NCBI GenBank assembly: GCA_028565635.1
Contig: JAOXYB010060167.1
Span: 1 to 25,125 of the forward strand
Origin: Phoronis ovalis
Taxonomy: Eukaryota > Phoronida > Phoronidae
Length of the DNA: 25,125 bases
Direction of reading: 5' to 3'
The position numbers and the translations under genes are program-made. Positions 9,601-20,956 of this stretch are shown piece by piece. How positions within the stretch are numbered: position 1 is the stretch's first letter; every line of letters starts with the position of its first letter. Below the pieces are notes generated by a model. The model saw only the letters and a list, made by a program, of their open reading frames with translations. It did not search any database and had not been told where the DNA came from.

Positions 9601-12600
9601 ATTTCGTTATCTGGTATCTAATTGAGAAATTAATATTTACTTGATGTCAATAAAATAACTTGCAGTGATGTACTACAAATGTACAAAAACTCTTAGCCTA
9701 AACAGCATTGAATTGCATTTGTTAGCTCAGGAAGTATTACCTCCAAAAATCTTGGTTCTCTGTATTTTAATGTCATATAAAGAAGATATTGATACACAAG
9801 CTGTTTTGAGACTTTGTGTTCACTGAATGAAGTGTATCCCATTTGAACAGACTCTAAATCATCTTCCTGAAAAAAAAATGTATGCCACTTAATTTTTATA
9901 TGAAGCATCGTTGTCACTTATTTGTATATGCCATACTGTATTTAAAAAGGCATTTATTTAATTTTCTTTGCTGAACAAGTTTCCAGAATGATTTATTTTA
10001 TGCAAAGTCTATTCTTAAAATTAATATTAGTTGATGACATTATGGTGAATCATTGTCAATATTTAATTCTGGTAACATACCCCAAGGAAAGGATAGACAA
10101 CTGAAGCAAAAGTTCTAAAATCTTCCACTTCCTTCCATTCAACTCTATCAATGAAATCAGCCATTAACAGGATATATCGAAAGCAGACGGAATCTAAATT
10201 GCCAATGAGCATGTGTCCAAATACTGAAACTGACTGAAAAAGAAAAATATTAAAATTAACATGACCATTTGTACTGTACCATCTTGTATTTTACAAAAAC
10301 ATTTTTTTTTTCGATATATAGGAAGTCTGCATTCTTTGTTCTGATTCCAGACCCGCTGTCAGCTAGCAGAGACAAAAATACAACAATTTAAGCACCGAGG
10401 CAAAAAATAAACTTATAAGGTATTTTAAAATTTATTAATCAGTTCAATCAATAAAATACTGAAATTTTAAAGCATTAGGTTATAAAGGATACTTTGGCTA
10501 CTTTTACCCTGTTGATGGATGAAGATTCAATAACTGCTGATAATAAGTCATGTGTTGCTAGGTAAGTTACATCAGGTTTGAGATATCTTTCTGACATAAA
10601 CTTGTACAAGTTATCCTGAAAGGCAACATTTTTTTAAAACATGTTTCATGACATATGATCTATTTTCACTATAGACAAAAAAGACTCAATAAATGAATGC
10701 TGAAGTATACGAGTATATATGCTTGCAGGCAGAGTACACTCAGATTGGCTATTAGCAGAAACAAATGGGTATTACAGAACATGCAGAATCGACAAAAACG
10801 TTGCTGTATGCAGACTGAGCTCTCTCCTAAATGTCTTATATGGTCCCACACCAAAACCAATGGTCTTCAATAATCCATTGAAGGTTTATTTTGAAGGGTA
10901 AAATAGGCCATCAATGGCTTAAACTTAATGATAGCTTGTAACCCTGTGATGGCTTATAGCACTTCGACAACCGTTTACTTAATTACTTAAATAACCCTTC
11001 AAAGGGTAATATCGATGGCTTACATGATGGATTGTACGCCTGCGATAACTTGTAGCCCTTCGACAAGCCTTTCTATAGCACGAATGCTTATTGCTGTTTT
11101 CTTTCTGAAGGCATATCGAAGGGTTAAATATGCTTGCTTGTACCATCTATATCAGTAGAATTTATCTATATCAGTAGAATTTATCAAGATAAAGTACAAT
11201 ATATAATTCCACTTGACTTCAAACGTATTCAGCTCTTATTACTATTGATAGCAAGAATGAGAGGGGTAGGGGGTACCCCCCAAGGTACAATACTCGCACC
11301 TAAAAATCGGCAATGCTCGCTGCTCGCACTTAACAAGAAAAATTAACAACAAAAAAAAAACGGTTCCCAAAAAAAGGTCGCCAAAAAATCGACAACCAAA
11401 AAAAACAACAAAATAGTACACTAAACTAAGAAGAAAATGCAAAATAATGGTCGCCAAAAGACAATGCTCGCTGCTCGCACTTAACAGAACAAGGCAATGC
11501 TCGCTGCTCGCACTTAACAGACCAAATGCTCGCTGCTCGCAATACACCCCCTACAGCCCTCAAGAATCATCGTCTGACCAAAAAGAAACTAAGGAGATAA
11601 CTTACAGTAATAGAGCAGAAACCATCACTTTCTGGACCATAATCATCTTGCCAAATCATTTTTGCATAAAACTGTTCTATCATAGATAATACTCTATCCT
11701 GAAAGTATAAAAACATGGATTTGATTTCATGTAAAATAATTTTTAATTGGACCCTTTCCAGTTAAAGTTTTGGTTTGGTGTCTCGATTCACCAGGATATG
11801 ATATTTGCTGGCTAGTCTTTACTCAATGCATTGAAAAATATATCTAATAGTTTTCTTCAAAAAAATCATATAACTTTAATTACTGACAAAGTTTCATTCA
11901 TATTTTCAAAAATTACTGAAATAGATTTAGAAAAAATTATATGACAGTTTAATTGTTATATTTATCTTTAGAAGTATTAAAATTATAAATTCCCTATTTA
12001 ATACCAATATTATTTACAGTGTATGGAACTTACTTTTACATTACAGGTTGATAATTTGTAGTGGTATCATACAGGTAGAAAGATAAATGTGACAACACTA
12101 ACAGTTTTAATATGGTTCTAAAAAACAATAACACTTGAATACATTCTGTAAAAATACTGATTATTTAACTATAAATTCTTAAAATAAATAAACAGCACTC
12201 TAAACAAGTTTATTTTTTCTTTGTTTCATTCCGTACAGAATAAGACATACCATAGCTATAGGACGTGGTATTGTTCTTTGCAGCATAGTTCTGGTTTTAT
12301 AATCATCCCACAACCTCCCATAAGAATGTTTCTGGAAAATAAAAAAAATACATGCGGAAACTATTTTAACTAAACACTTGGGTATAAAACAAAACACACT
12401 AATATCACTTTAGCGTTGTACATTTACAGAAAAAATATTTAAGAAATTTGACCATACATCCACATGCAGCAAGTGCAATTGTTCAGACTAGATTTGTGTT
12501 GAGTGATGTTTTTCATACAGATAAATATTTTGAAATATTTAAAACATTCTACCATATGAGCATCAGCAGTTGCTGATCCACCTGTCACTGGTGTAGCACC

Positions 12601-15600
12601 AGCTGGTGATTGGCCAGTAGTGCGATGAGCAGTTAAACTATCAGCCGTTGATATTTTTCTAACATCACTATCTGATCTCATAAAGTGTATATCTGTATCA
12701 GCAGTATATGGCTTCACAAGTTGACTGAAATATAAAGAAAAACACGGTATATTTACAATATAACACTCATTTATATAACAATTTAAGATTGTTACAAAGA
12801 TAGAAATAACCAATGTTGTAGGAATTAAATGCATTTTATATCATAGTGGCAAAAGGAATCACATGTCAGCAAGATAAACACAGAGCGCATAGTACATATA
12901 GTATATCATATAATTTGTATATCAATTAACCAGAGGAATGAACGATCATAATATCAGTGGGCAGGACTATTCAGAGCATGAAGTGTAGTATCAATTTATT
13001 AAAGATTTTTAAAAATACACGGCAAACCCAAAAGTTCAATTAATGCTACTATGCTTGTAAGAACTTTTTAAAATGAAATGTAATTAGCACAGTTGGGATG
13101 CTAAATATAATTAACTCAGCTAACCAAGATGTTTTTAGTTACACAAGTTTATTTTGCTTCATAAATTCTGAATTATAGAATAACTAAATAAATGTCACAT
13201 GACATTTTAGCATTTACTTTTCAATATCTACTATAGTCAGGTTCTATACCAATTGCTTTGATGTCAGTCCATCTAAATATAGTGGATTCTCATTGAGTTG
13301 ATCAGCTGTAACTGTCATTCACATATTACAAGTTTTCATATTGCATATGCAAACACATATCTACAAAGTTAACATGAAGGTTGTTATTAAAAAAGGATAT
13401 TATATCTATTGGCAAGTGCCCCACATACCCAGCATTTAGGTGCATGTGACTAACTCCTCTATGATTGTTGATGAATCTATAATGTATACTTACTCAATAA
13501 CTTCTCTGTTAATCCTCACTTTTGGTCTAGTTACTTTGATATGGGTAACATTATGTGGCATTATGAATATTTTTTCTTCCAATACACTCCTATGTGGACA
13601 AAGCACAGTCTGAAAGAGTACAAAATATAATATAAATATATTTTATTAGAAAAACTGTAAAATAATTAAAATTGATTTTATAAATGAAATAATTTCACTC
13701 AATGAAATAATACTGCTTTAAATGTAGATTATTCAGCGTGCATCTACCCTAATGCATATGTTTGATACTAAATTCTTATCAAGATGTAAATTTTACTAGA
13801 GAAATGAGTTCCCACAAACCTCGTTTAATAAGTACCTCACAATCAACTTTCCAACAAAAAATCCAACCTGATATTGTCATTTTCCAAACTTTGCCCAAAG
13901 TGCAGATAAAATACAAATGAAAGTATAAGTTACAGAAATATGTCACCTTTTCTCCGCAGCTTTCACAAAATTGACCATCTTTAAATCCATGCCAAGTTTG
14001 ACCACCATTTGATGAAGTAAACATCATTGCAGAGTACTTGGAAAATATTCTTTCATGAGGGATGAACGGATCCTCCTTTGTTGCTTCTTCATCATCATCC
14101 TCTAGCCCAGCAGAAAGTATTGAATCTAAAAATAGAAGTGGAATATATTAAGGAATTGTAAATAAGAGTCTTTATATTCTGATATCGTTTAGTAAGATCA
14201 TGCAGCAGAGAACAATTAGTAAGTTTGCTAATATTTCTTTGCTATGTCATTTTACAGTTACTTATTTTTGATGAAATTTTTTTTTATCAGCTAGCGTATA
14301 TTATAGTAAATCTTGAAACACTACGCAAAGTTCTTTTTTTACTGAAACAGCATTTTTCTCAGTAAATACCATGACAAAATACATAAAATTGGAAAAAAAC
14401 ATGCAATAAATGTATCTTTAAATTTATGAATGCATTACAACTGTATAATTTCACTGTGTGTATACCTTTTCCACTACTGTGAGGTCTGCCACTGATGACT
14501 GATTGTTTCATGTCGTCAAAATCTTTTTGAGTGGCCCTATTTGAAGCTTCTCCAAGTGATTTCACTTTTCTGAAAAATGCCATAGTAAGCAGGTGAGTTG
14601 ATTATTAAGTTTTTCATCTCATGATAATTATGTTAAAAGTTAAATGAGAAAAAAACTTTACAACATAAGTCGATGTTCTCTTGATATACTATCAAACAGG
14701 TTATTTCTCAAATATATTCCCATGCCCTCCAGGGTTACTCTATTAGGCCTTTTTTAATATTGCCTGCCCCCCTATATATAGTAGAAAACCCAACAGAAGC
14801 AGAATAATTATTCATATAAAACTATAACACAAACTTGAATGCCTCGATATTGCAAGACCTTTAAAATACATTATTATATAACTTCTAGTTGAATGACAAA
14901 AAATCAAAGCTGCTATAAAGCTATCTACAAGCATAAAAAGCTGCAAAGTACTGCCGGAAGCATACACTCTGACTTACTTAGCTTCACGTCGCAGTGCTTT
15001 CTCTGCCCTGAACAGTATTATAAACAAAGTAAATAAATACAATAACAACATAATTATATAAAACTGAACAATTAGACAAAAACATCTTGTAAAACTTTGA
15101 ACATGGAAAAACAAGTACAGTACTGAATGAAAGCAACACGATTTTTTTTTTGTAGAGTTCATACAATATGGCTTTCTTGTAGAATAACACGGAATCATCA
15201 GGTTTAAGCCCCTCATAAGAAGGAAATAATCTGGGATAATCAACTCACGTGGTTGGTTTATTATCTTCCAGTATTTGTAACTGTTCCTCCATCATTAGTG
15301 TATGCTGTCTAATCAAACCAAGTTCTTCGTTGATATTGTCTATTGTTCTCTTGAAACGATCTTGAACTTGCCAAAGCTAAAAAAAAGGCCTTATAAGTTA
15401 ACATAATAATAGATAATAAAAATTATGTATATCTGTAATAGTAGGATTAACATAGCTATTAGTAACAGTAAATGTTCTTCATTTTTCGTAGTAATAAAAT
15501 ACAGTGTATGGTAACCTGCAGCTGGCCAGCTGCTTAAAGGGTTTTCTTGTGACATGTTATTCATGGGCTTTTCCCAAAACACTGAATGGAAAAACCATAT

Positions 15601-18600
15601 AAATTTATTTGCCTGGTGAAAACTCATAAACATTCTACTTACTGAAGCCCATCATGTGGCTTCAAAAGATGAAAAAATCTGCGATGAAACGAAAAGTTAA
15701 TAAATACCTCCTGTGCTGCCTGCTCAATATGTTGCTGTTGAATCTGATAAGTAAAATCATCAACATTTTCTGATTGTTTTTCTTCTAGCTCTTTTTTGTG
15801 GTCTTCCATTGCTTTATCAAACTCTGAAATGTTATGTAATCCTTCACTGTGTAATATACCACAGCCTTTTTCTCTGGCAGTGTTGTTAAAATTGATTTCT
15901 TTAAATAATATTCTAGGGAATACTGAATTTCCTTCCAAAGTGACAACATGCAAAATTACAAATCAACTAGTACATTTCAAACTTTCCCAGGATGCAATGC
16001 GGATTCTCAAATGATATAATACATGTTCTACAATTTAGACATACCTTCTATAGTTGTATTCAACACATTCAAGATTTGTTGTTCCAACTTTCTTGCAGAA
16101 TCAATATTTGAGATAAAATTAGCCTGAAACATACATTTTAATACACTTTTAGAGTCAGAAGATAGTTACTAGACGTTGATCTGCCAATCCATTAATATAA
16201 TTAACTTTCTAATCAACACTGCAAATGGCATAGCTAACATAATAATTAGAAATAATTGATATTTAGTTAATATATATTAACCAAAGACAAACAAATAAGT
16301 ACGTACAATGTTTCACAACTTTCTGTTTGCTAAATTGTATGAAAACATATTGTTCCATTACTCATTTTTCAAGAAATATATAGTAGTGCTTGTACTCAAT
16401 ATTCTTCATGATGCTTTTTTCACAAATTAATTAGTGTTCCACTTTATTTTCTGACAAGTTGTTCTTATTGCACCCAATATTGGAAAAGATATCAACTGAC
16501 CCTTTTTGTCGCTATGACAGGTTTCTGCCTTGTAGCACTACTTGTAACTGACATATTTCTTCTGCCAATATTAGCTGCATCCTCCAAAAATGCATAGTAC
16601 ATATCATCATATCCTTTTTTGTATTTACTCAACTCTTTTATCTCTTCCTTAGCCTCACAAAGTCCATCCTATAAAAAACATAAACTAGACTCTTTAGAAC
16701 TACTGATATTTTGCCGTAATTTGATTAAAAGATGTACACAAATTAAATAGCAAACTGAGGCATGGAAAACAATCAGCAAAGAAATATACAATTTTACATG
16801 TTACTTTATATTGACAGTGTGCTACACTCGGTTACGTGGCCTAAAATTATTTCAAATCACAAAATTGTTCATTTTTGTTTCATGCTTACCCTTTTGACAG
16901 AAATCAAACTCAGCTGGTCATTTAAAACACAATTTTGCAGGAATACAGACAAGCATTTTTGCAAGAGCTATTGAGTAACTGACTGTTCAAAGTTTCTAAT
17001 GAACTTTTGTTGGATCCCCTTATTAAATTTTATGTAACTGTATTAAATAAAAAATTAGATTCATTGAATTTCTTATTACTATCATACCTACTGGAAACAA
17101 ATATTTATACAATTGAATGAACAGATTTGAATGTCCTGTAGCACGCATTTGTATTTCATGCAAACCTAATATTTAAGTAACAAGCTTACATTGAGTTCAT
17201 CAATATCACAGTTAAGTTGATGCTGGACATTGGAAGCATGTTCTCTGTCTTCAGCTAAAGTCTGTTCCAATCTAAAAACAGGAAGCATGTTAAATAAAAT
17301 ATTAAATTTATTTAAAAACATAAATACTAAAAGCACTAAATTACCATTTTCATTACTTAATGTTTTTTTAGAACACAGTTGCATAGCTCATTCCTAAAAA
17401 TCATACCTTGAGCAGAACCTGGAGAAAACATGTAATTTATTTGTTGTGTTTCACTACCAAAATATAATAACCCAATGTACACAAGTACAATTATTTAACA
17501 CACCTATCAATTTCAGAATTATTTTCTTTAATTGTAGAATTCAAATCATCAATGTCATCATTTAAACTGTCAATTTTATTGTTCAAATCTGCAATTGTTT
17601 GTTGAGCATCTTCCAAATCTTTGTGCTTGTTAAATAGCCTTTAAAAGAATCAAACAAAGTTCAATAAATGGTAACATAACATTCCAGTTGAGAGAAATTA
17701 CTTTAATCTATTAAACTAGTCATAAAATGGCTAAGTGGAGTAAATAGTGCCTTTATAATTATACTGATTTTAATATCAATAAACAAATTTGGTGTTGATG
17801 TTTAAAGTCCTTCGGGACGACTAATAACTTTAATATACATTGCAGAAACATCTCACATGATGATTGCTTTTACAATGTAGCTCTATGGTATAAAATATAA
17901 ATACGTAACTAACATATTTAATAAATAATATAAAAATATATTACTTCACAAGTACTTACTTTGTTTTAACAGTTTCTAACTGCTCATTAAGTTTGTCTGC
18001 TTCTTCATGCCTTTCAGCATAAACTGTTTTAACAAGTTGAAAAAATGGTACCCTTTGTATAAAAGCTTTCTTTGCACCAGCTGTTAAACCACCCCTGGGC
18101 GTTGCAGTGTGCTCGTAACTAAACACAGCATCTGAGGGACATTAAAAATTACATAAATATATACAATAAATATTGATTTTTCAAAAATATCATACAAATT
18201 ATTTTTCATAGCCAAAACATGTTAATAAACCTCACTATACTTTAATAATTTGTTAGTTGTTTTTTTTACTTCAAGTTTTCTTTCATTGCATTTCTCATAT
18301 CACTGCACAGAATCGTTTAATTTCTTTTTGATATCACATTTGTGAAGAAAGTGAAAAAAATAATATAAATAAAAAAACATTTCTGTTAGACTGAACTTAA
18401 ATAAGTTGACATAATTTGAGTCATAGGTAAAGTAAAGTATTTGACTTAAAAACCTTTAAACAAAACTAATGTGATAAACTGCAAATTCAGAGCAACATGG
18501 CTTATCATAAATTGTTTCTATACTGAAGTGATCTCTCATGGCAGATGATGTCATACTAAATCACTACAAGCCGGATGTGTATCAATAATTCCAAATAACT

Positions 18601-19789
18601 AGTACATTGTAACAATAGTATAACAGCATAATCTCATCCGAATATGTATGAAATAGAAGAAAATAGTTTTGCCTTACCATATACTTCATCCCGAATGAGT
18701 TTCATTAATTTAGAGAAGATTCCAAGATGTGGTATTATTTCATCCCAAACTTGGAATATCAACACTATTCTATCTTGTGTTAAACCATTTTCACCTTGCT
18801 CCAATAAAAGTACTTCATATTTAGTCACTAAAATTAAGAAAGATAAGTAATACACAATTAGTCTAAAAGCATGCATTAAGTTTCAGATTGTTCATAATGC
18901 AAAACACAGGGAATACTACAAAAATATTTTTATTTGCAATGATGAACGGGAAAATTAAGGAAATGAGGTAAAAGATGATTCATTATGGTACTCCCCTGAT
19001 CTCGCTCTACAGATATATATATATATATAGTCTTAGGCACTTCAACATACCATGCCTTTATTGATTGTTTGGATGGGGTGGGGGTGGGGGTGGGATGGGT
19101 TGTAAAGGATTTTTATCAAAATAGTCTATGCTTCTGTGAAAAACTTTCAGCTTGTCCAGAGTATTAATTCAGTGCTGATGGTTTGAACATTGGTTGCCTA
19201 CAGTAAATGTTGTAAAGGCAACACCTTTAAAGCATGCAAATATTTAAAGTTAATACATGGATTCAAGAATTACAGAAAGTATGGGATTCCTCACTGGGTA
19301 GTGGTACATTGTATATTTAATACAAATAGAGTTATACCATACTAAAAGTGAAAGCCTTAAATTTCAAATTTTATTCATTCATGGTAGCATATATAAACTC
19401 AATATGCCCATTTCCTAGTTCCAGTAATATTATGCTACTAACTTCCAATTTAATTGTCGGTTATCTTGAACTTTCAGCTCTAAATGAAAAGAACGAGATG
19501 ATTATGCTTCATATAAAAGTAATTTGAGTTTAGTTAGCAATAGTCCAGACAGAATACCCCGTCTTAGTGAAATATTCTCCCATGTTTCCAACTCATGTTG
19601 CAATTGCATTTGCAGCATTAACAGAGTTTTACAATTACAATACTAGCTTTAATCTTGGACTGTTATAACTATAAGTTATTCCTATTATTTAATATGCGAT
19701 GTACTTTTGCATCTTAAATTTAAGGCTACACTGGCAATACCTAATGAGGTTGCATCGACCAAATTCTTCTTCTGATCTTTTGATGTCAT
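6690..19789 (-). CDS. 24-exon coiled-coil protein, possibly ciliary (family uncertain)
   Basis: Reconstructed from matching phases and GT..AG sites. Exons 5' to 3': 19741-19789, 18678-18827, 17960-18131, 17504-17638, 17190-17271, 16501-16668, 16045-16123, 15708-15823, 15249-15376, 14978-15007, 14466-14569, 13947-14125, 13494-13609, 12553-12724, 12251-12331, 11606-11698, 10508-10615, 10081-10233, 9741-9866, 9317-9509, 9192-9224, 8325-8465, 7015-7102, 6690-6747. The total is 2754 bases, 917 residues plus stop, with no internal stop. Residues 20-120 form a helical module (VWDEIIPHLGIFSK) that recalls the TSNAXIP1 N-terminal domain, a resemblance from memory only. Coiled coil dominates 105-250 and 255-370. 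Cys458-x2-Cys461-x6-Cys468-x-His470 may bind zinc. A Ser/Thr/Ala/Gly-rich linker covers about 520-560. Residues 565-870 are helical and well ordered (VFGHMLIGNLDS, FIDRVEWKEVEDF), and the tail is basic then acidic. The gene model is strong; a ciliary or centrosomal role is inference. No orthologue is named. Confidence 0.85.
7740..8310. repeat. Putative degenerate mobile element in intron 22
   Basis: Both ends carry AAAATGC near G-rich runs mixed with ATTATTAA motifs, at about 7740-7790 and 8244-8306. The right end finishes ACATTATTAAAG then AAAATACGGTA, which resembles terminal sequences of invertebrate DNA transposons. The similarity between the two ends is direct rather than clearly inverted. 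A 65-codon open frame lies between them at 7963-8160 (+) but begins at TTG and matches nothing I recognise. Confidence 0.35.
8690..8830 (-). repeat. Degenerate repeat with coding-like core, copy 2
   Basis: The minus strand contains an open frame with NYVPPGFLVHKWEIPL and HGQMIHEIRKYLS, homologous to 810-950 on the plus strand. It lies in intron 21 of the 24-exon gene. Immediately upstream on the same strand, a second open stretch of about 40 codons ends at a TAA at 8802-8804 and also looks coding-like (FMTEKMAFEYIINRF). This is probably the remnant of a mobile element or captured gene; it is not part of the host gene, because phase matching skips it. Confidence 0.55.
10890..11075 (+). repeat. 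Tandem repeat of about 96 bases, two copies plus a partial
   Basis: Within intron 16, the segment starting near 10930 (GAT, GCTTGTA, CCCTG, GAT, CTTCGACAA) recurs from 11026 with about three quarters identity. The flanking GAAGGGTAA and ATGGCTTA words are also duplicated. A partial third start (CGAAGGGTTAAATATG) is seen near 11117. Confidence 0.6.
11230..11560 (-). repeat. Dispersed repeat, copy 2 (GCGAGCAGCGAGCATT family)
   Basis: On the minus strand this copy reads GCGAGCAGCGAGCATT three times at intervals of about 30-35 bases, separated by CTGTTAAGT. It then has TCTTTTGGCGACCATT, T-rich DNA, GTTGTTAATTTTTCTTG, another GCGAGCAGCGAGCATTG and a final GTACCTTGGGGGGTACCCCC segment. The order matches the copy at 430-690 on the plus strand. 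It lies in intron 16. A 101-codon open frame through it is a by-product of the repeat, repeating LLSASSEHCL. Confidence 0.7.
19075..19099 (+). repeat. G-rich run with G-quadruplex potential
   Basis: Five G runs of 3 to 5 bases are separated by one or two bases (T, T, T, AT), which fits the G3+N1-7 rule for a quadruplex. It lies in intron 1 of the 24-exon gene on the strand opposite the transcript. A short TA repeat lies about 50 bases away, near 19013-19029. Confidence 0.6.
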
Positions 19790-19856
19790 TTTTCTCTGCT
19801 AATTACTCTCTACACACGCACCGAAAGTCTAATTTCAATAAAATTCACACAGTATG

Positions 19857-19883
19857 CTAGAGCACCTGTTCACTGGCGGCCAT
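19857..19883 (-). other. Upstream ATG: uORF or alternative first coding exon
   Basis: An ATG at 19883 in good context (AGAATGG) opens MAASEQVL then a stop. Alternatively CAG|GTGCTC at 19866 could be a donor. Splicing to the acceptor TTAGCAG, which puts the next exon at 19795, keeps the frame and would extend the protein N-terminus by MAASEQRK. The implied intron is only 70 bases, far shorter than the others. Confidence 0.35.
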
Positions 19884-19899
19884 TCTGTAAACAAAATAA

Positions 19900-19918
19900 A
19901 AGATGGCGGATGGCAACC
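19900..19918 (-). promoter_or_regulatory. Promoter core: YY1-like site and X-box half site
   Basis: On the plus strand AAGATGGCGG (19900-19909) matches a YY1 core and adjoins ATGGCAACC (19910-19918), whose reverse GGTTGCCAT is one half of the RFX X-box. They lie 111-130 bases upstream of the ATG at 19789. X-boxes drive many ciliary genes in animals. Only one half-site is clear, so the call is moderate. Confidence 0.45.
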
Positions 19919-20151
19919 AGTGCAGCGACATCTCGTGACTACAAAGGGTAGATAGACTTGCATAAGTCAAAAATGATTTTTTGGATACTGTTAATTTTTT
20001 TTGATAATGTAATTAATTTTTATTCTGATTATGTTTAATAATCATTAAAACATGAATTTTATTCATTACTTTACATTTTGAAGTTTGAATTTTTTTTATC
20101 AAATCATGCCAAGCCATATATAAAACAGGGGTATATAATTATAATATAAAC

Positions 20152-20249
20152 ACTGAAAATATGATATTTATGTTGCATAAACATTTCCTCCAACTAATAA
20201 CTGAAAATATGATATTTTGTGTTGTACAAAGATTTTCTAAAACTAATGA
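20152..20249 (+). repeat. Two-copy tandem duplication, 48-base unit
   Basis: ACTGAAAATATGATATTT starts at 20152 and recurs at 20200, followed in both by related TGTTG, AAA, TTTC and AACTAAT words. The copies differ by several substitutions, so it is not recent. Confidence 0.65.
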
Positions 20250-20910
20250 TTTATGTTAAAATAAAATATTTGGCCAGGCAGACTTGAGCCAGTCTAAATG
20301 TACCGACAGTCTACACTAGACCAAGGGATACTAAACCGGCTATAACACTTGCGCTAATTGCATGTTGTCCAATGCAAGTCCGTCATGTAAGTCCATAATT
20401 AAGTAATAACATATTGTGTTCACTATATAAGCACAAATAACAAGATTCTGCTCTGGGTCTATCAAAAAACGTGTTTCCATTATTTCAAAACTTTAAATAG
20501 TTGTATATTTTTTTTATTTGACTACGTCTGAGCGGATATCGACTTAAATTTAGATTCATTATATATATTATTCTTTATAGATGTCAAAATAAGAAGATCT
20601 AAGAAGTAATTTTCTAAATAAAATAATATTAAATGAATTAAAATTAACCGAAAATTTGCTGTGATTTTACCGCAACTGTCACGGTTTTATCGGAAAAAAC
20701 ATGGATCATCGCTGCATCTCGATCCAGTGACATCTTCGCAATGCTAAGGAATTATTCTCACAATACATTCCTATATATATGTGATATACGGAAGAGACGA
20801 TTCCTGCGTTCTAGGGATGCTCCAATGGATCGAGTCCTTGAAGAAGTTGTCATTTAGGAAAAAAAATCATAAAATATTCTAGAAATATTATTTTATTTAA
20901 CAGTGACATA

Positions 20911-20956
20911 ACAGTGTGTGTCATATTTTCCAAAATATGATACACGTACACACTGT
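20911..20956. repeat. Long imperfect hairpin
   Basis: GTGTGTCATATTTT and AAAATATGATACAC are separated by two C and pair over 14 positions with one G-T mismatch. An outer pair, ACAGTGTGT with ACACACTGT, extends the stem after a small bulge. It lies in the intergenic spacer and has no T-run or other sign of a known RNA. Confidence 0.6.

Noticed and set aside
11242-11547. 101-codon minus-strand frame with LLSASSEHCL repeats
   Set aside because: Produced by the tandem units of the dispersed repeat; the second repeat copy does not preserve the frame.
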